Shown here in pieces: positions 45,701 through 54,944 of a stretch of 64,000 nt of DNA. The notes below the pieces were generated by a model that saw only the letters and a program-made list of their open reading frames with translations, ran no database searches and had not been told where the DNA came from. Numbering within the stretch: position 1 is the first letter of the stretch; each line of letters begins with the position of its first letter. The DNA lies in the NCBI GenBank assembly GCA_022709905.1, contig JAKLHY010000031.1:22150-86149 (forward strand), in the 5' to 3' direction. This DNA comes from Verrucomicrobiota bacterium (GTDB taxonomy: Bacteria; Verrucomicrobiota; Verrucomicrobiia; Limisphaerales; UBA1319). The translations under genes and the position numbers were made by a program.

Positions 45701-47571
45701 CGGTCGAAGCCAAACAGGGTCGCCGCCGCTTGATTGGTATGGATGAAACCGCGGTCGGGGGCAAGGATGAGCAAGCCGTCGCTCGTGCTGTCGAAGCAGG
45801 CTTTGACGCGTTCTTCGGCGATCTGGCGTTCTTCGCTTTCGAGGGCAAAGCGCAAGGCGTTGGCCATGGCATCGGCCGCCTTTTCGAGCCACCAAGTCTG
45901 GGCGGATGTCAAGGGTTTGAATAAACAGAGCTCGAGGACACCGACCGAAGAGTCATTGGCCAGGAGGGGATAGGCCGCGACCTGGGTGGGAGAGACCGCG
46001 CCGAAACCGAAGTGGACCTGGAGCTTGCCGTCGGCGGCCTCTGTGAAGATCGGGCGTCGAGACTGCGCCGCCTGCCCCACGATGCCGCTGCCAAGGGCAA
46101 AGGATTTGGGGAGGTTCGAGTCGGTTGGATAGGCGTGCGCCGCGAGGCGACTGTAAATCCCCTCGGCGTCTGCCACGAAAAGGGCGCCGGCGGGCGCACC
46201 CAGGAATTCGATGGCGACAGACAAACCTTTTTCAGCCACTTGAGAGGCGGTGAGGTTGCCGCGCAGGGCGGTGTTAAGGGCCGAGAGGCTTGATTCCAGG
46301 ACGGCCTTTTCCTGGGACTGTCGCGTCAAATTCTCCAGTTCGCCCGCCCGCGCGGTCAGTTCCGAGGTGCGTTGGGCGACGGTACGCTCGAGGTTTTGGT
46401 TGAGTTCGGCCAGGCTGTGCTCGCGAGTCTGGATTTCCAGGGCCATTTTTTGGAAACTGCGCGCCAGTTCGCCCATTTCATCGCGGTGTTCCGGCAGATT
46501 GCCGAGCATTTCCTCCCGATATTTGCCCTGTTCGATGGCGGCGGCAGTGCGGGTCAGATTGAACAACGGCTGCGTAAAGCGCCGGGCAATGCCGGTGAGC
46601 AGGATGAACAACCCCAGCAACCCGCCCAGGCCGACCAGGCCCGATCGAAACGTCAGTTTCCTCACCGGAGTGAGGATTTCGTCCTCGGGGATGTTCAGCA
46701 CGATTTTCCATCGGCTGAGGGGTGATGTCGCCCAGTAAAGACGCCTGCGGTGGTCATCGATCCTGATCGCTGCAAAGCCCTCGGGTGTCGCCGTGATCTG
46801 CTGTCCGGCGGGTTGTGTCGTCAGGTCGGCGCCCGGAAAGCCTTTGCGGAGCATCAGCTCTTCATTGGGATGGGCGATGATTTTTCCGGTTCGACTGACA
46901 AGATAGGCAAATGCGCTCGTGCTGCCGGGTCTGCTTTGTATCGGGCGGGATTCGCGGATGATTTCGCGAATCCGGTCCAAGGCCAGGTCGGCTCCGGCCA
47001 CGCCGATAAAGTTGGTCGCCGGGTCAAATACCGGGAAGGTGAGGCTGACCATGCTGATATTGCCGGCGCCTTCATCAAAGTAAGGTTCCGTCACATAGAA
47101 GGCGCGCGATGTTTTCGGGCCGTGATACCACTCTTGTTGGGGATCATGGTAGTCGTAGTCGACGGGAGTCAGGGCCGGCCAGTTTTTTCGATGCAACGCA
47201 AGACATCCCCCGCGGTCCCTCCAATCCAGATGTTCGTAGGCGATATACAAACCGTAGAGCTCCTCGACCGGGGTTTGGCCGAGGAGTTCCCGCAGGAAGG
47301 ACACCATCCCGGGATCGGGATCGCGTCCGAAGGCCTGTTGGCGAATGGCGATGTGACGGGGCACCATCCCGATGCGTGTAATGAAATCATCCAGGCGTCT
47401 GGCGGCGGATTGAATCTCGGTGATGGCCTTGGCGTTGGTCTGACGCTCCAATTCCTCCCGGCTCAGGCCGTAGTTGAACCAGACCGTCAACCCGAGCACG
47501 AGCCCGGCCGCAATCCCAACACCCAGCTGGAGTCTGCGCGCGATACTGTGAGTTGTGAGCAATGCTTTCAT
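42751..47571 (-). CDS. Hybrid sensor histidine kinase with dCache, HAMP, GAF, two PAS, two receivers and HPt
   Basis: A 1606-residue phosphorelay kinase. Order: TM1 (about 15-34), extracytoplasmic dCache sensor (35-300), TM2 (308-328), HAMP (330-375), GAF (430-570), PAS (585-705), PAS (715-830), HisKA with SHEIRTPMNAVIG (His about 861), HATPase (DTGIGMS, GTGLGL), receiver 1 (VVDDNP, Asp about 1150), receiver 2 (VEDNDINQQ, Asp about 1296) and HPt (AHTLKGVAGN, His about 1456). All phosphorelay residues are present. No DNA-binding regulator is nearby. It follows cusA by 141 bp and may sense metal or envelope stress. Confidence 0.93.
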   Translation of the reverse strand: MKALLTTHSIARRLQLGVGIAAGLVLGLTVWFNYGLSREELERQTNAKAITEIQSAARRLDDFITRIGMVPRHIAIRQQAFGRDPDPGMVSFLRELLGQTPVEELYGLYIAYEHLDWRDRGGCLALHRKNWPALTPVDYDYHDPQQEWYHGPKTSRAFYVTEPYFDEGAGNISMVSLTFPVFDPATNFIGVAGADLALDRIREIIRESRPIQSRPGSTSAFAYLVSRTGKIIAHPNEELMLRKGFPGADLTTQPAGQQITATPEGFAAIRIDDHRRRLYWATSPLSRWKIVLNIPEDEILTPVRKLTFRSGLVGLGGLLGLFILLTGIARRFTQPLFNLTRTAAAIEQGKYREEMLGNLPEHRDEMGELARSFQKMALEIQTREHSLAELNQNLERTVAQRTSELTARAGELENLTRQSQEKAVLESSLSALNTALRGNLTASQVAEKGLSVAIEFLGAPAGALFVADAEGIYSRLAAHAYPTDSNLPKSFALGSGIVGQAAQSRRPIFTEAADGKLQVHFGFGAVSPTQVAAYPLLANDSSVGVLELCLFKPLTSAQTWWLEKAADAMANALRFALESEERQIAEERVKACFDSTSDGLLILAPDRGFIHTNQAAATLFGFDRIADLLKCGPVDLSPERQPDGTLSSEAASNHMQTAMQMGTSLRFDWVHKRRDGTEFPCEVTLIRISLGGKNALLTSIRDITERKRNEQALAASERQVRRILATCTEGFCMVDPQGTLIEVNEAMCQILARTREQLIGRHIYEFTDEENTRVFKENIARRAKGERGSYEVSLLRPDRSLVPCRVNATPLIDEHDVKHGSFGMFTDITEQKRAEAELKAAMLKAEEATEMKSLFLANMSHEIRTPMNAVIGLSHLALRTQLTPKQRDYISKVHNAGTSLLAIINDILDFSKIEAGKLDLETTDFKLDEVISSVTTLTAQKAHEKGLEFLAHVAPGIPEYLLGDPLRLGQILTNFVNNAVKFTEQGEIRLNIELLQQTGEKVQLKFSVRDTGIGMSREQSARLFQPFMQADMSTTRKHGGTGLGLTICRRLVELMGGRIWLESEPGRGTTFFFTVWLGVGAEKGSGKIIPERLAHLRVLVVDDNPAACEILQEPLAAVVHSVDIVASGPAAIAAVKKHDAQDPYDIIFMDWRMPSMDGLQTSRHIQSDETLRHQPAIVLVTAFGREDVREEAERLHLDGFLVKPVTKSMIVDTLVSIFAELEDRGMTAEHSASDHARHLDGARILLVEDNDINQQIASELLEGAGAAVKTANNGKEAVEILEKSPHPLPYDVVLMDIQMPVMDGYQATAKLRSNPRFDTLPIIAMTAHATLEERQRCLGAGMNDHLSKPIDPTALFETLSRYYNPGPNLATAREKPASTPRPSLDVAPENADSPAPDQLTAIEGLNSAEGLQRVAGNQKLYLKLLRQFLDQQSAAIDQITAALAQGNPSLAERLAHTLKGVAGNIGAKPVHSSAGILEKLIRNHAPAAEVDAAIRDLSTVLSPLLAQLDAFLNSNRSAPSAPAPAPAATAVPPSDPAQVRTAASQLAQLLAAFDPGALEFIETHRILLQSLFSTETWGSFEKLVQSYAFADAQAQLTEALEKLPAV

Positions 47572-47659
47572 GGAGATCGGCTTGGGTGAGAAATTAGCAG
47601 GGGATCGCCGAAGGGAAAGGTTTTTCCGTGCTCAGGCGTCGATCCGCTTGATAGACCGA

Positions 47660-47678
47660 TGCGGAATGAATTCTGCGC
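47660..47678. repeat. Dispersed GCGGAATGAATTC palindrome
   Basis: TGCGGAATGAATTCTGCGC lies between the kinase and cusA; its reverse complement recurs exactly at 55820. Confidence 0.7.
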
Positions 47679-47712
47679 CCCGTTTGACTCCGAGGCGGCG
47701 GAGTGCGTTCTG

Positions 47713-50700
47713 CTAGCGCTTTTGCTTTTCCCACTCGACAAACTGGTGGCTAAGATCTTCCCATTTCCTGCGGGTCGGTCTGGGGCCTTGGATCCATTGG
47801 ACCTGACGTCCGCGCCAGATCGAGTAGATGGCTGGGACGATTTCGAGGGTGAGGATCGTGCTGGTGATGAGGCCGCCGATCATGGGGGCGGCGATGCGCT
47901 GGATGGCTTCGGCACCGGCGCCATGGGCCCAAAGGGCGGGCAGAAGTCCAAGGGTGATCATGGCCACGGTCATGAGTTTGGGGCGCACGCGTTGGACGGC
48001 CCCGTAGGTGATGGCCTCGAAAAGATCGTGCTGGGTCTTCATTCGGCCCGCCTTTTGGTAGGCATGAAAGGCTTCGTCGAGGTAAATAATCATGACGGTG
48101 CCGGTTTGAGCAGCGAGGCCGGCGAGGGCGATGATGCCCACCCAGACGGCGATGCTCAGGTTGTAATTCAGCAGCCAGATCAACCAGATGCTTCCGGTCA
48201 TGGCAAAGGGGATGGAAAGCAGGATGATGAGGGTTTCGGGAACGCTCTTGAAATTGAGATAGAGCAACACAAAGATCAATACGAGGGTTACGGGCACGAT
48301 GACCTTGAGCCGTTCCCGGACGCGGAGCATGTGCTCGTATTGGCCCGACCACTCGAGGCGATAACCCGAGGGCAGGAGCCCTTTGTTAAGGATGTGAGTT
48401 TCGACTGCTTTCTTGGCTTCCTCCACATAGCCGCCGATATCGCGTCCGGCCATGTCGATATAGACCCAGCCGGTCAAAGCGCCGTCTTCATTGCGGATGA
48501 CGGGGGGGCCGATGGTGGTGCGTATTTCGGCGAGTTGTCCGAGGGGAATTTGACGGATCCCTGAAGAGGAGGGGAGATTGTCAGCGAAAGACATTCCGGC
48601 ATTAATCTCGCCGTTTACCACCGTGTCCATGCCGGAATCCACGGGCACCAGGACGCGCTCGAGTTTCTCGAGGTCATCGCGCAACTCGCGGCTATAGCGG
48701 ACATTGATGGAATAACGTTCTCGTCCTTCGATGGTGCGCTCGATCGGCATGCCGCCGATGGCGGTTTCGACCAGCATCAGGACATCCTCGACATTCAAAC
48801 CATAACGAGCGATGGCTTCGCGTTGGGGAATGATATCGAGGTAATAACCGCCGGTAGTGCGTTCCGCGTAGACGCTGCGGGTGCCGGGCACCTGGCGGAT
48901 CACGGACTCGAGATGCTCGCCGAGTTTGTTGATTTGCGCCAGATTGGGTCCGAAGATTTTGATGCCGATGGGCGTGCGGATGCCGGTGGTGAGCATATCG
49001 ATGCGAGCTTTGATGGGCATTGTCCATGCATTGACCTGGCCGGGGATTTGGAGGGCCTCGTCCATTTCGGCGATCAATTCATCCCAGGAGAGGGGACGAG
49101 TGTCGGGCCAGATCCGGCGGAGACCGGTCTGAATCCATTCGGGGGCCCAGTTGGAGTACCACCGTTTTTGGGACACTTGACGCCATTCCTGTTCCGGCTT
49201 GAGAACGACGACCGTCTCGAACATTTCGAGGGGTGCGGGATCGGTGGCGGTTTCGGCGCGTCCGGCTTTTCCATGGACCGTGGCGACCTCGGGGAACTGC
49301 TTGAGGACACGATCCTGGATTTGCATCAGGCGTGTGGCCTCGGTAATCGAGATAGTGGGCAGGGTGGTGGGCATGTAGAGGATGGTGCCTTCGTTGAGGG
49401 GAGGCATAAACTCGGATCCCAGCTTCTTGTAGATAGGAATCGAGGAACCCACGGCAAGGATCGCGATGGCGATCGAGAGAAACCTTCGGGTCATCAGGAG
49501 GCTGACCCAGGGATAATAGAGGCGGTGCAAGAGACGGCTGATCGGATGCTTGTGCTCGGGAACGACCTTGGCCGCGGTCATCAACACAATGAGGGCTGGA
49601 CCGATCGTGATCGATAGAAAGGCGGCCCATGCCATGGTAAAGGTCTTGGTGTAGGCGAGCGGTTTAAACAATCGGCCTTCCTGGGACTCGAGGGTGAAGA
49701 CAGGCATGAAGCTGACGGTGATGACGAGGAGGGCGAAGAAAAGCGGTTTCCCCAGTTGTTTGCAGGCCCGGATGATGATTTCCTGTCTTTCCCTTCGGCT
49801 CAGGCCGGGGGGAGCATGTTCGAGGTGTTTATGGACATTCTCGACCATGACCACCGCCTCATCGCAGATGGCGCCGATCGCAATGGCGATGCCGGCGAGC
49901 GACATGACATTCGCCGTCAGCCCGAGGTAATACATCGGGATAAAGGCCAGAGCGACCGCAATCGGGAGCGTGATGATCGCCCGCAAAGCCCCGCCGAAAT
50001 CGAGCAGGAAGATCACGACAATGATCGAGACAATGATGGCTTCCTCGAGGATGGTCCGGGTGAGGGTTTGGATCGACCGGTGGATGAGATCGGATCGATC
50101 GTAGGTGGTCACAATCTCGACACCCTCGGGCAAGGAGGGCTGGATCTCCTTGAGTTTCGATTGGATGCCGTCGATGACCTGAAGCACGTTCTGCCCGAAT
50201 CGGACCACGACAATTCCGCCCACCACTTCGCCTTCACCATTGAAATCGCCGGCGCCGCGCCGCATTTCCGGGCCGAGGGCGATGTTTCTGGCCACGTCCC
50301 GAAGGAGAATGGGGGTGCCTTTGGCGTCCGTGCCGACGACAACGAGACGGAGGTCATCGAGGGACTGGATGTAGCCCTGACCGCGGACGAGGTAGGTGGT
50401 GCCAAACCGTTCGAGTTCGCGTCCGCCGACGTCGTTGTTTGCCGCGCGGATGGCGGAGAAAACCCTGGTGATGGGGATATTGTAAGCGAGGAGTTTGTTG
50501 GGATCGATTTCGACCTGGTATTGTTTCTGGAATCCGCCGAATGTGGCGACCTCGGCCACGCCCTCGACGCTTTGGATCCAGTAGCGGAGGTGCCAGTCCT
50601 GGAAGGAACGCAGATCGGCCAGGTCATGCTTGCCGCTGCGATCGACCAGGGCGTATTGAAAACCCCAGCCTACGCCCGTGGCATCGGGCCCCAAGGTGGG

Positions 50701-51126
50701 CGTAACGCCGGGCGGCAAACCATCGGTCAGCCCCTGAAGGTATTCCAGGACGCGGGAACGCGCCCAATAAATATCGGTGCCGTCATCGAATACGGCGTAG
50801 ACAAAGGAATAGCCGAAGAACGAGTAACCGCGAACCACTTTGACTTTCGGGGCGGAGATCAGTTTGGTGACGATCGGATAAGTGATCTGGTCCTCGACGA
50901 GATTTGGGCTGCGGCCTTCCCAGGAGGTGAAGACGATCACCTGCGTGTCAGAAAGGTCGGGGATGGCATCGAGGGGAGTGTGGCGCATCGTGTAAATCCC
51001 AGCCAGGGTGAGGGCGCCGATCATCATGAAGACCATGAATCGGTTGCGGGCGCTCCACTCGATGATACGCTCGATAAGAGAGTCCCGGTGGGACGCAGGC
51101 GTGGGGGGGGCGGCGAGGTCGGCCAT
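47713..51126 (-). CDS. cusA: Heavy-metal efflux RND transporter CusA-like
   Basis: A 1137-residue inner-membrane RND pump of the HME family. The first helix is near residue 30-46 (MVFMMIGALTLAGIYTMRHT), followed by PDLSDTQVIVFTSWEGRSPN and the GAICDEAVVMVENVHKHLE motif (proton relay Asp) in the TM region. The C-terminus has GTVMIIYLDEAFHAYQ. It exports Cu+/Ag+ or Zn/Co/Cd from the periplasm together with CusB and CusC. It is 23 bp downstream of cusB. Confidence 0.93.
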   Translation of the reverse strand: MADLAAPPTPASHRDSLIERIIEWSARNRFMVFMMIGALTLAGIYTMRHTPLDAIPDLSDTQVIVFTSWEGRSPNLVEDQITYPIVTKLISAPKVKVVRGYSFFGYSFVYAVFDDGTDIYWARSRVLEYLQGLTDGLPPGVTPTLGPDATGVGWGFQYALVDRSGKHDLADLRSFQDWHLRYWIQSVEGVAEVATFGGFQKQYQVEIDPNKLLAYNIPITRVFSAIRAANNDVGGRELERFGTTYLVRGQGYIQSLDDLRLVVVGTDAKGTPILLRDVARNIALGPEMRRGAGDFNGEGEVVGGIVVVRFGQNVLQVIDGIQSKLKEIQPSLPEGVEIVTTYDRSDLIHRSIQTLTRTILEEAIIVSIIVVIFLLDFGGALRAIITLPIAVALAFIPMYYLGLTANVMSLAGIAIAIGAICDEAVVMVENVHKHLEHAPPGLSRRERQEIIIRACKQLGKPLFFALLVITVSFMPVFTLESQEGRLFKPLAYTKTFTMAWAAFLSITIGPALIVLMTAAKVVPEHKHPISRLLHRLYYPWVSLLMTRRFLSIAIAILAVGSSIPIYKKLGSEFMPPLNEGTILYMPTTLPTISITEATRLMQIQDRVLKQFPEVATVHGKAGRAETATDPAPLEMFETVVVLKPEQEWRQVSQKRWYSNWAPEWIQTGLRRIWPDTRPLSWDELIAEMDEALQIPGQVNAWTMPIKARIDMLTTGIRTPIGIKIFGPNLAQINKLGEHLESVIRQVPGTRSVYAERTTGGYYLDIIPQREAIARYGLNVEDVLMLVETAIGGMPIERTIEGRERYSINVRYSRELRDDLEKLERVLVPVDSGMDTVVNGEINAGMSFADNLPSSSGIRQIPLGQLAEIRTTIGPPVIRNEDGALTGWVYIDMAGRDIGGYVEEAKKAVETHILNKGLLPSGYRLEWSGQYEHMLRVRERLKVIVPVTLVLIFVLLYLNFKSVPETLIILLSIPFAMTGSIWLIWLLNYNLSIAVWVGIIALAGLAAQTGTVMIIYLDEAFHAYQKAGRMKTQHDLFEAITYGAVQRVRPKLMTVAMITLGLLPALWAHGAGAEAIQRIAAPMIGGLITSTILTLEIVPAIYSIWRGRQVQWIQGPRPTRRKWEDLSHQFVEWEKQKR

Positions 51127-51149
51127 AGAAAAATTCTCTTGGCGAAGGG

Positions 51150-52649
51150 TTAGTGCGGGTGTGCTTCGGGGGAGATCATGCTGGCAATGGCCGCCTTAAG
51201 CTGGCTTTCGGAATCCACCAGGAAGAGGGCCCGGGTGACCACCTGTTCCCCCTCGTTCAGGCCGGAGACGACCTCGTAGAAATCATCGGTTCTGGCGCCG
51301 ATTTTGACTTCCCGCGGCTCCAGATGAGCGTCCGGTCCTTCGACAAAGGCGATGTATCGGAGTCCGGTGTCGATCAACGCGCTGGGGGGCGCCGAGAGTT
51401 TTTCGCCGACCTGGACCTCGAGTTCGACATTCGCCCACATGTCGGGACGGAGGCGTTGTTGGGGATTATCGAGTTCGAGCCGGATTTCGGCGCGGCGGGT
51501 CTGCGGTTGAATATGGGGATAGATGAACGTGATCTTTGCCGGATACGATTCGTTGTTGAGAAACGGAAAAGCGATCACCGCGTCTTGTCCTTGGCGGATG
51601 AAGGGCAGTTCGGATTCATAGATATAGGCGCGGAGCCAGAGATGCGAGAGGTCGGCAATTTCGAAAAGGGCCTCGCCGGCCGCAAAAGCCTTGCCATCGA
51701 CAACGTTCTTTGTCAGCACATGACCGGAGAAGGGGGCGCGAATCAGGAGTTCGGCGCTGGCCTTATCCCGTTGTTCGAGCCCGCGGATCTCCTCGTCGTC
51801 AATTTCGAACAGGGCAAGCCGCAGGCGGGCGGATTCCAGCAGGGCTTTGGCAGCGTCCTTTTGTGAAGCCGGGGCCTCTTCTTTCAATTGGCGGAGGCCG
51901 CGCAAGGCAATCAGGTATTCATTTTCCGTCGAAAAGAGTTCCGGGCTGTAGACCGTAAACAGCGGCTGGCCTTTCTCAACGGGGGCGCCGGTGAAGCTGA
52001 CATGGAGTTTGCGAACCCAACCGGCGAAGCGCGGCGCGATTTTTGCATATCGGGTTTCATCGTGTTCCACCAGGGCGGCGGTGCGCAGGGTGCGATTGAG
52101 GTTGCGTTTTTCCACTTTGGACAGGGTAAGCCCAATCAGCTGCCGTTTCTCGGGCGCGATCCTGATGCTGACTCGGCCGGGCACGGAGGCGGCCGGAGTG
52201 GAATCCGCGTGGGCCTCGTGGACCTCAGAATCTTCGGTTTTTCGCACCAGGTCCATTTCGCACTCCGGGCAGATGCCCGGGGTGTTGCTGATCACATGGA
52301 GATCCATTGGGCAGTAATACTGGCCCAGTTTGATGTGGGCGGTTTTGTCGTCGGTTGTTGGCGCGGCGGGTTTGGCGGCGGGGGCATCGTCCTTGATGGG
52401 GACAAGCTTCATGTTGCAGATCGGGCAATCGCCCAGCCGATCGCTCACATAAGTCGGATGCATCGGACAATGATATTTCTGTTGGGCCGAGGCTGAGTGA
52501 TTTGCGTGAGGAGCGCCGGACCTGCCACAACCGGCGGTGACAGTGCCAAGTGTAATGGCAAGCGCGAGCGAGAGAAAGATTACGCACAAGAGGCGGAGAG
52601 AATTGTTCCCACGGGCCGGCTTTTCGGATAGGACTGGAGTCAGGTTCAT
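51150..52649 (-). CDS. cusB: RND efflux adaptor CusB-like with two metal-binding YHCPMHP modules
   Basis: A 499-residue periplasmic adaptor with a lipobox (TVTAGC). The N-terminal half has two YxCPM modules (KYHCPMHPTYVSDRLGDCP and QYYCPMDLHVISNTPGICP), each with a Cys-Pro-Ile/Glu-Cys-like second half, known to bind metal. A membrane-fusion core (RVSIRIAPEKRQLIGLTLSK, with a barrel-sandwich region and alpha-hairpin) follows. Its ATG overlaps the cusC stop (ATGA). Confidence 0.9.
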   Translation of the reverse strand: MNLTPVLSEKPARGNNSLRLLCVIFLSLALAITLGTVTAGCGRSGAPHANHSASAQQKYHCPMHPTYVSDRLGDCPICNMKLVPIKDDAPAAKPAAPTTDDKTAHIKLGQYYCPMDLHVISNTPGICPECEMDLVRKTEDSEVHEAHADSTPAASVPGRVSIRIAPEKRQLIGLTLSKVEKRNLNRTLRTAALVEHDETRYAKIAPRFAGWVRKLHVSFTGAPVEKGQPLFTVYSPELFSTENEYLIALRGLRQLKEEAPASQKDAAKALLESARLRLALFEIDDEEIRGLEQRDKASAELLIRAPFSGHVLTKNVVDGKAFAAGEALFEIADLSHLWLRAYIYESELPFIRQGQDAVIAFPFLNNESYPAKITFIYPHIQPQTRRAEIRLELDNPQQRLRPDMWANVELEVQVGEKLSAPPSALIDTGLRYIAFVEGPDAHLEPREVKIGARTDDFYEVVSGLNEGEQVVTRALFLVDSESQLKAAIASMISPEAHPH

Positions 52650-54022
52650 TTGACAGGGTTATCTTTGGACGGTTTGTCTGCGACTGGGGTTCCGAGCAAG
52701 GAAGCGCCTGTCGGTTGGAGCCCGACGATCAGGAGGGAGAGTTCGGCCAAAGCGAGCTCGCGCTGGGTGCGGGCATCGACTTGAGCGAGTTGGAACTCGA
52801 GAAGAGAACGTTCGGCATCGAGCAAATTGATGAAATCGGTCTTGGCGGTCCCATAGGCTGCCCGGGCAATTTCGAGCGATTGCCTGGCTTTGGGCAGCAA
52901 CGTGTCGGTCAGCAAGGCCAGGTTACGCGTTGTCTCGCGCAAGGTGAAAGATCGGTCGGCGAATTCGACGGCGAGCTGGATTTGCTCGGCGGAGAGCCGG
53001 GCCTGGGCGGCATTTTTACGGGCCTGCGCCGCGGCGATCTCCGCGGCAATTTTGTCCCGCCATACCGGCAGCGTGACTCCCACCGATGGCCTCCACATCA
53101 CGGGCGAAGCTTTGACATCGGCTTCCACGCCAACATTGAAGTCCGGCAGCTTGCTTTGGCGAGCCAGTCGGATGCCGGATTCGGCCATGCGCACTTCGGC
53201 TTCGATCTGTTTGAGGCGCGGATTGCGGGCAAGGGCGTAGTGTAAAAGCTGTTCGGGAGACAAATCCAGTGGGGTGGACTCAAATTCCCGTGGCATGGGT
53301 GGATCCGGCTGATCGGATCGCAGACCGAGAGCGCCCTTGAACTGGGCGAGCAGCGGATTGCGCGAGTCCTCCAGGTTGGCAATCTCGGTCCGGAGTCGTT
53401 CCTGTTCGATTTGCGCCCGCAAGACATCCTGAAGCGTCACCTGGCCGGCTTCGCTCCGGACGCGGGCGATCTGCTCCAATTCATTCAACAGGGCCAGCGT
53501 TTCGCGGTTAATTCGAATCCGGTCATCCAGAAACCAGAGCTGGTAATAGGCACGTTTGACCTCGTAGGCGGTTTGCAGGACGAGCGATTCAAAGGCGTAA
53601 AACTTCGCCTCGCTCTCCGCCGAGGCCACGTCGGCTCGAATTCGGAGTTTCTTAAGCCAAGGCACATCGCTCATGAGCCCGGGCATGACCGCCGTCACCA
53701 CATCCTGGATATCGAGTTCGAGGGTCAGCCGCGGATCGGGGAGGGATCGTTCCGTGGTGATCCGCTCGACGGCCGCGGCGTAATCGTAATAGGCGGCTTC
53801 AACCTTAGGCTGATTGAGCATGGCATAGGCCATCAGTATTTCGAGGGTGGCATTCGTGTCGAGGACCGGCAACGTCGCGTGGCGATCCCCGGAGCGGTAA
53901 CGATTTCTTACATCCTGAAAGTTGTCCCGCGCTGCATGTTCGCTGGGTGTGGGGATGCCTCTGCAGCCGGTCAAAACAAGGCCGGCCAGCACAAAACCGG
54001 TTGTTTTTGCGATTAATCCCAT
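52646..54022 (-). CDS. cusC: TolC-family outer-membrane efflux protein CusC-like
   Basis: A 458-residue lipoprotein (lipobox LTGC) of the outer-membrane factor family, with the long helical repeats expected for the periplasmic tunnel (SEAGQVTLQDVLRAQIEQER and LEIARAAYGTAKTDFINLLD). It is first in the cusCBA operon and has about 150 bp of upstream sequence with the next minus-strand gene, so this spacer holds its promoter. Confidence 0.88.
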   Translation of the reverse strand: MGLIAKTTGFVLAGLVLTGCRGIPTPSEHAARDNFQDVRNRYRSGDRHATLPVLDTNATLEILMAYAMLNQPKVEAAYYDYAAAVERITTERSLPDPRLTLELDIQDVVTAVMPGLMSDVPWLKKLRIRADVASAESEAKFYAFESLVLQTAYEVKRAYYQLWFLDDRIRINRETLALLNELEQIARVRSEAGQVTLQDVLRAQIEQERLRTEIANLEDSRNPLLAQFKGALGLRSDQPDPPMPREFESTPLDLSPEQLLHYALARNPRLKQIEAEVRMAESGIRLARQSKLPDFNVGVEADVKASPVMWRPSVGVTLPVWRDKIAAEIAAAQARKNAAQARLSAEQIQLAVEFADRSFTLRETTRNLALLTDTLLPKARQSLEIARAAYGTAKTDFINLLDAERSLLEFQLAQVDARTQRELALAELSLLIVGLQPTGASLLGTPVADKPSKDNPVK

Positions 54023-54173
54023 TTTTCCTGACGGATTCTTGTCATATCATCGCCGCCATCTTCTATGCGGCGTTATCAGCACAGCTTACACCCTTTTAAG
54101 AAAAATTCATCGAGGCCGACGATTTCGCAGGAGACAGCCAGACGGCATCCGGTGGGAGGTTTAGCCTCGCTCG

Positions 54174-54911
54174 CTAATAGAACGCCTGGGGCCAATTGGC
54201 CGTCATTTGTTCAAGGTTTTGGCGGGTGACGAGAAGGAAAAAGCGATCGAACTCCTGGCGGTAATCCGCGGAAACGGCCGTGGATTCCTGGGGGGCTCCG
54301 GGCCGGTCCAAAATGAGGGCGGCCAGCTTGCCTGAACGAAACGCCGAGCGCACGGCATCCAAGTCGCCCAGCATCCTGAGATCAGGCAGGAGCAGGACCC
54401 ATTGAGGTTTCGGTTGGCGCCAGAGGTTCAGGTTACGAACATCCAAAGGCAAACCAACCAAGCTAACGATCAAGTCAACATTGGTATGGGCAGGAATCAG
54501 GGCATCCCAGGCGCCGGGCGCGGTCAGGTAGCTCAGGGGAGTCTTTGTTTGGGGATCGATGAGAAATTGTTGGGGATTCTCGATTGCGCCGCCAAGCAAG
54601 GTAGGAAAGGATATTCCACCTAGTTTTATTTTGCCTTCCCAGCCTTTTTGCAGTCCGCGAATCCCCGCTTCTTCGAAGGCATAAACGGCAGGGGGTTGAC
54701 CTGCGCGCTGGGTAAAAGGATTGGACACGATCCACGCCGTTTTACCCGCCTGTTGGGCGGCCAGGTGGTCGGCCAGCACCCGAAGCGCAATCTCGCGCCG
54801 GGCCAACGCTTTGTTTTGCGGATGACCCATGATGGAGAAGTGACGCCATCCGAACCAGATCGCCCCGGACGCGAGGATTAGGATTCCAGCCCATTTAAGC
54901 CAGGTGTTCAT
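54174..54911 (-). CDS. Membrane-anchored hypothetical protein
   Basis: A 245-residue protein with one N-terminal helix (about residues 7-22) and a soluble region with alternating strands and helices (AWIVSNPFTQRAGQPPAVYA, PQWVLLLPDLRMLGDLDAVR, LAALILDRPGAPQ). The LILDRPG and LLLPDL pieces suggest a Rossmann-like fold, but no family motif was recognised. It follows the pseudopilin gene by 33 bp and may be in its operon. Confidence 0.6.
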   Translation of the reverse strand: MNTWLKWAGILILASGAIWFGWRHFSIMGHPQNKALARREIALRVLADHLAAQQAGKTAWIVSNPFTQRAGQPPAVYAFEEAGIRGLQKGWEGKIKLGGISFPTLLGGAIENPQQFLIDPQTKTPLSYLTAPGAWDALIPAHTNVDLIVSLVGLPLDVRNLNLWRQPKPQWVLLLPDLRMLGDLDAVRSAFRSGKLAALILDRPGAPQESTAVSADYRQEFDRFFLLVTRQNLEQMTANWPQAFY

Positions 54912-54944
54912 TCTAATCGGGGCCTGTCAGCGTATCCATACAGT

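Noticed and set aside
44158..45924. A plus-strand open frame of 588 codons
   Set aside because: It is the shadow of the histidine kinase gene on the minus strand.
49756..51153. A plus-strand open frame of 465 codons
   Set aside because: It is antisense to cusA, which shows unbroken family motifs.
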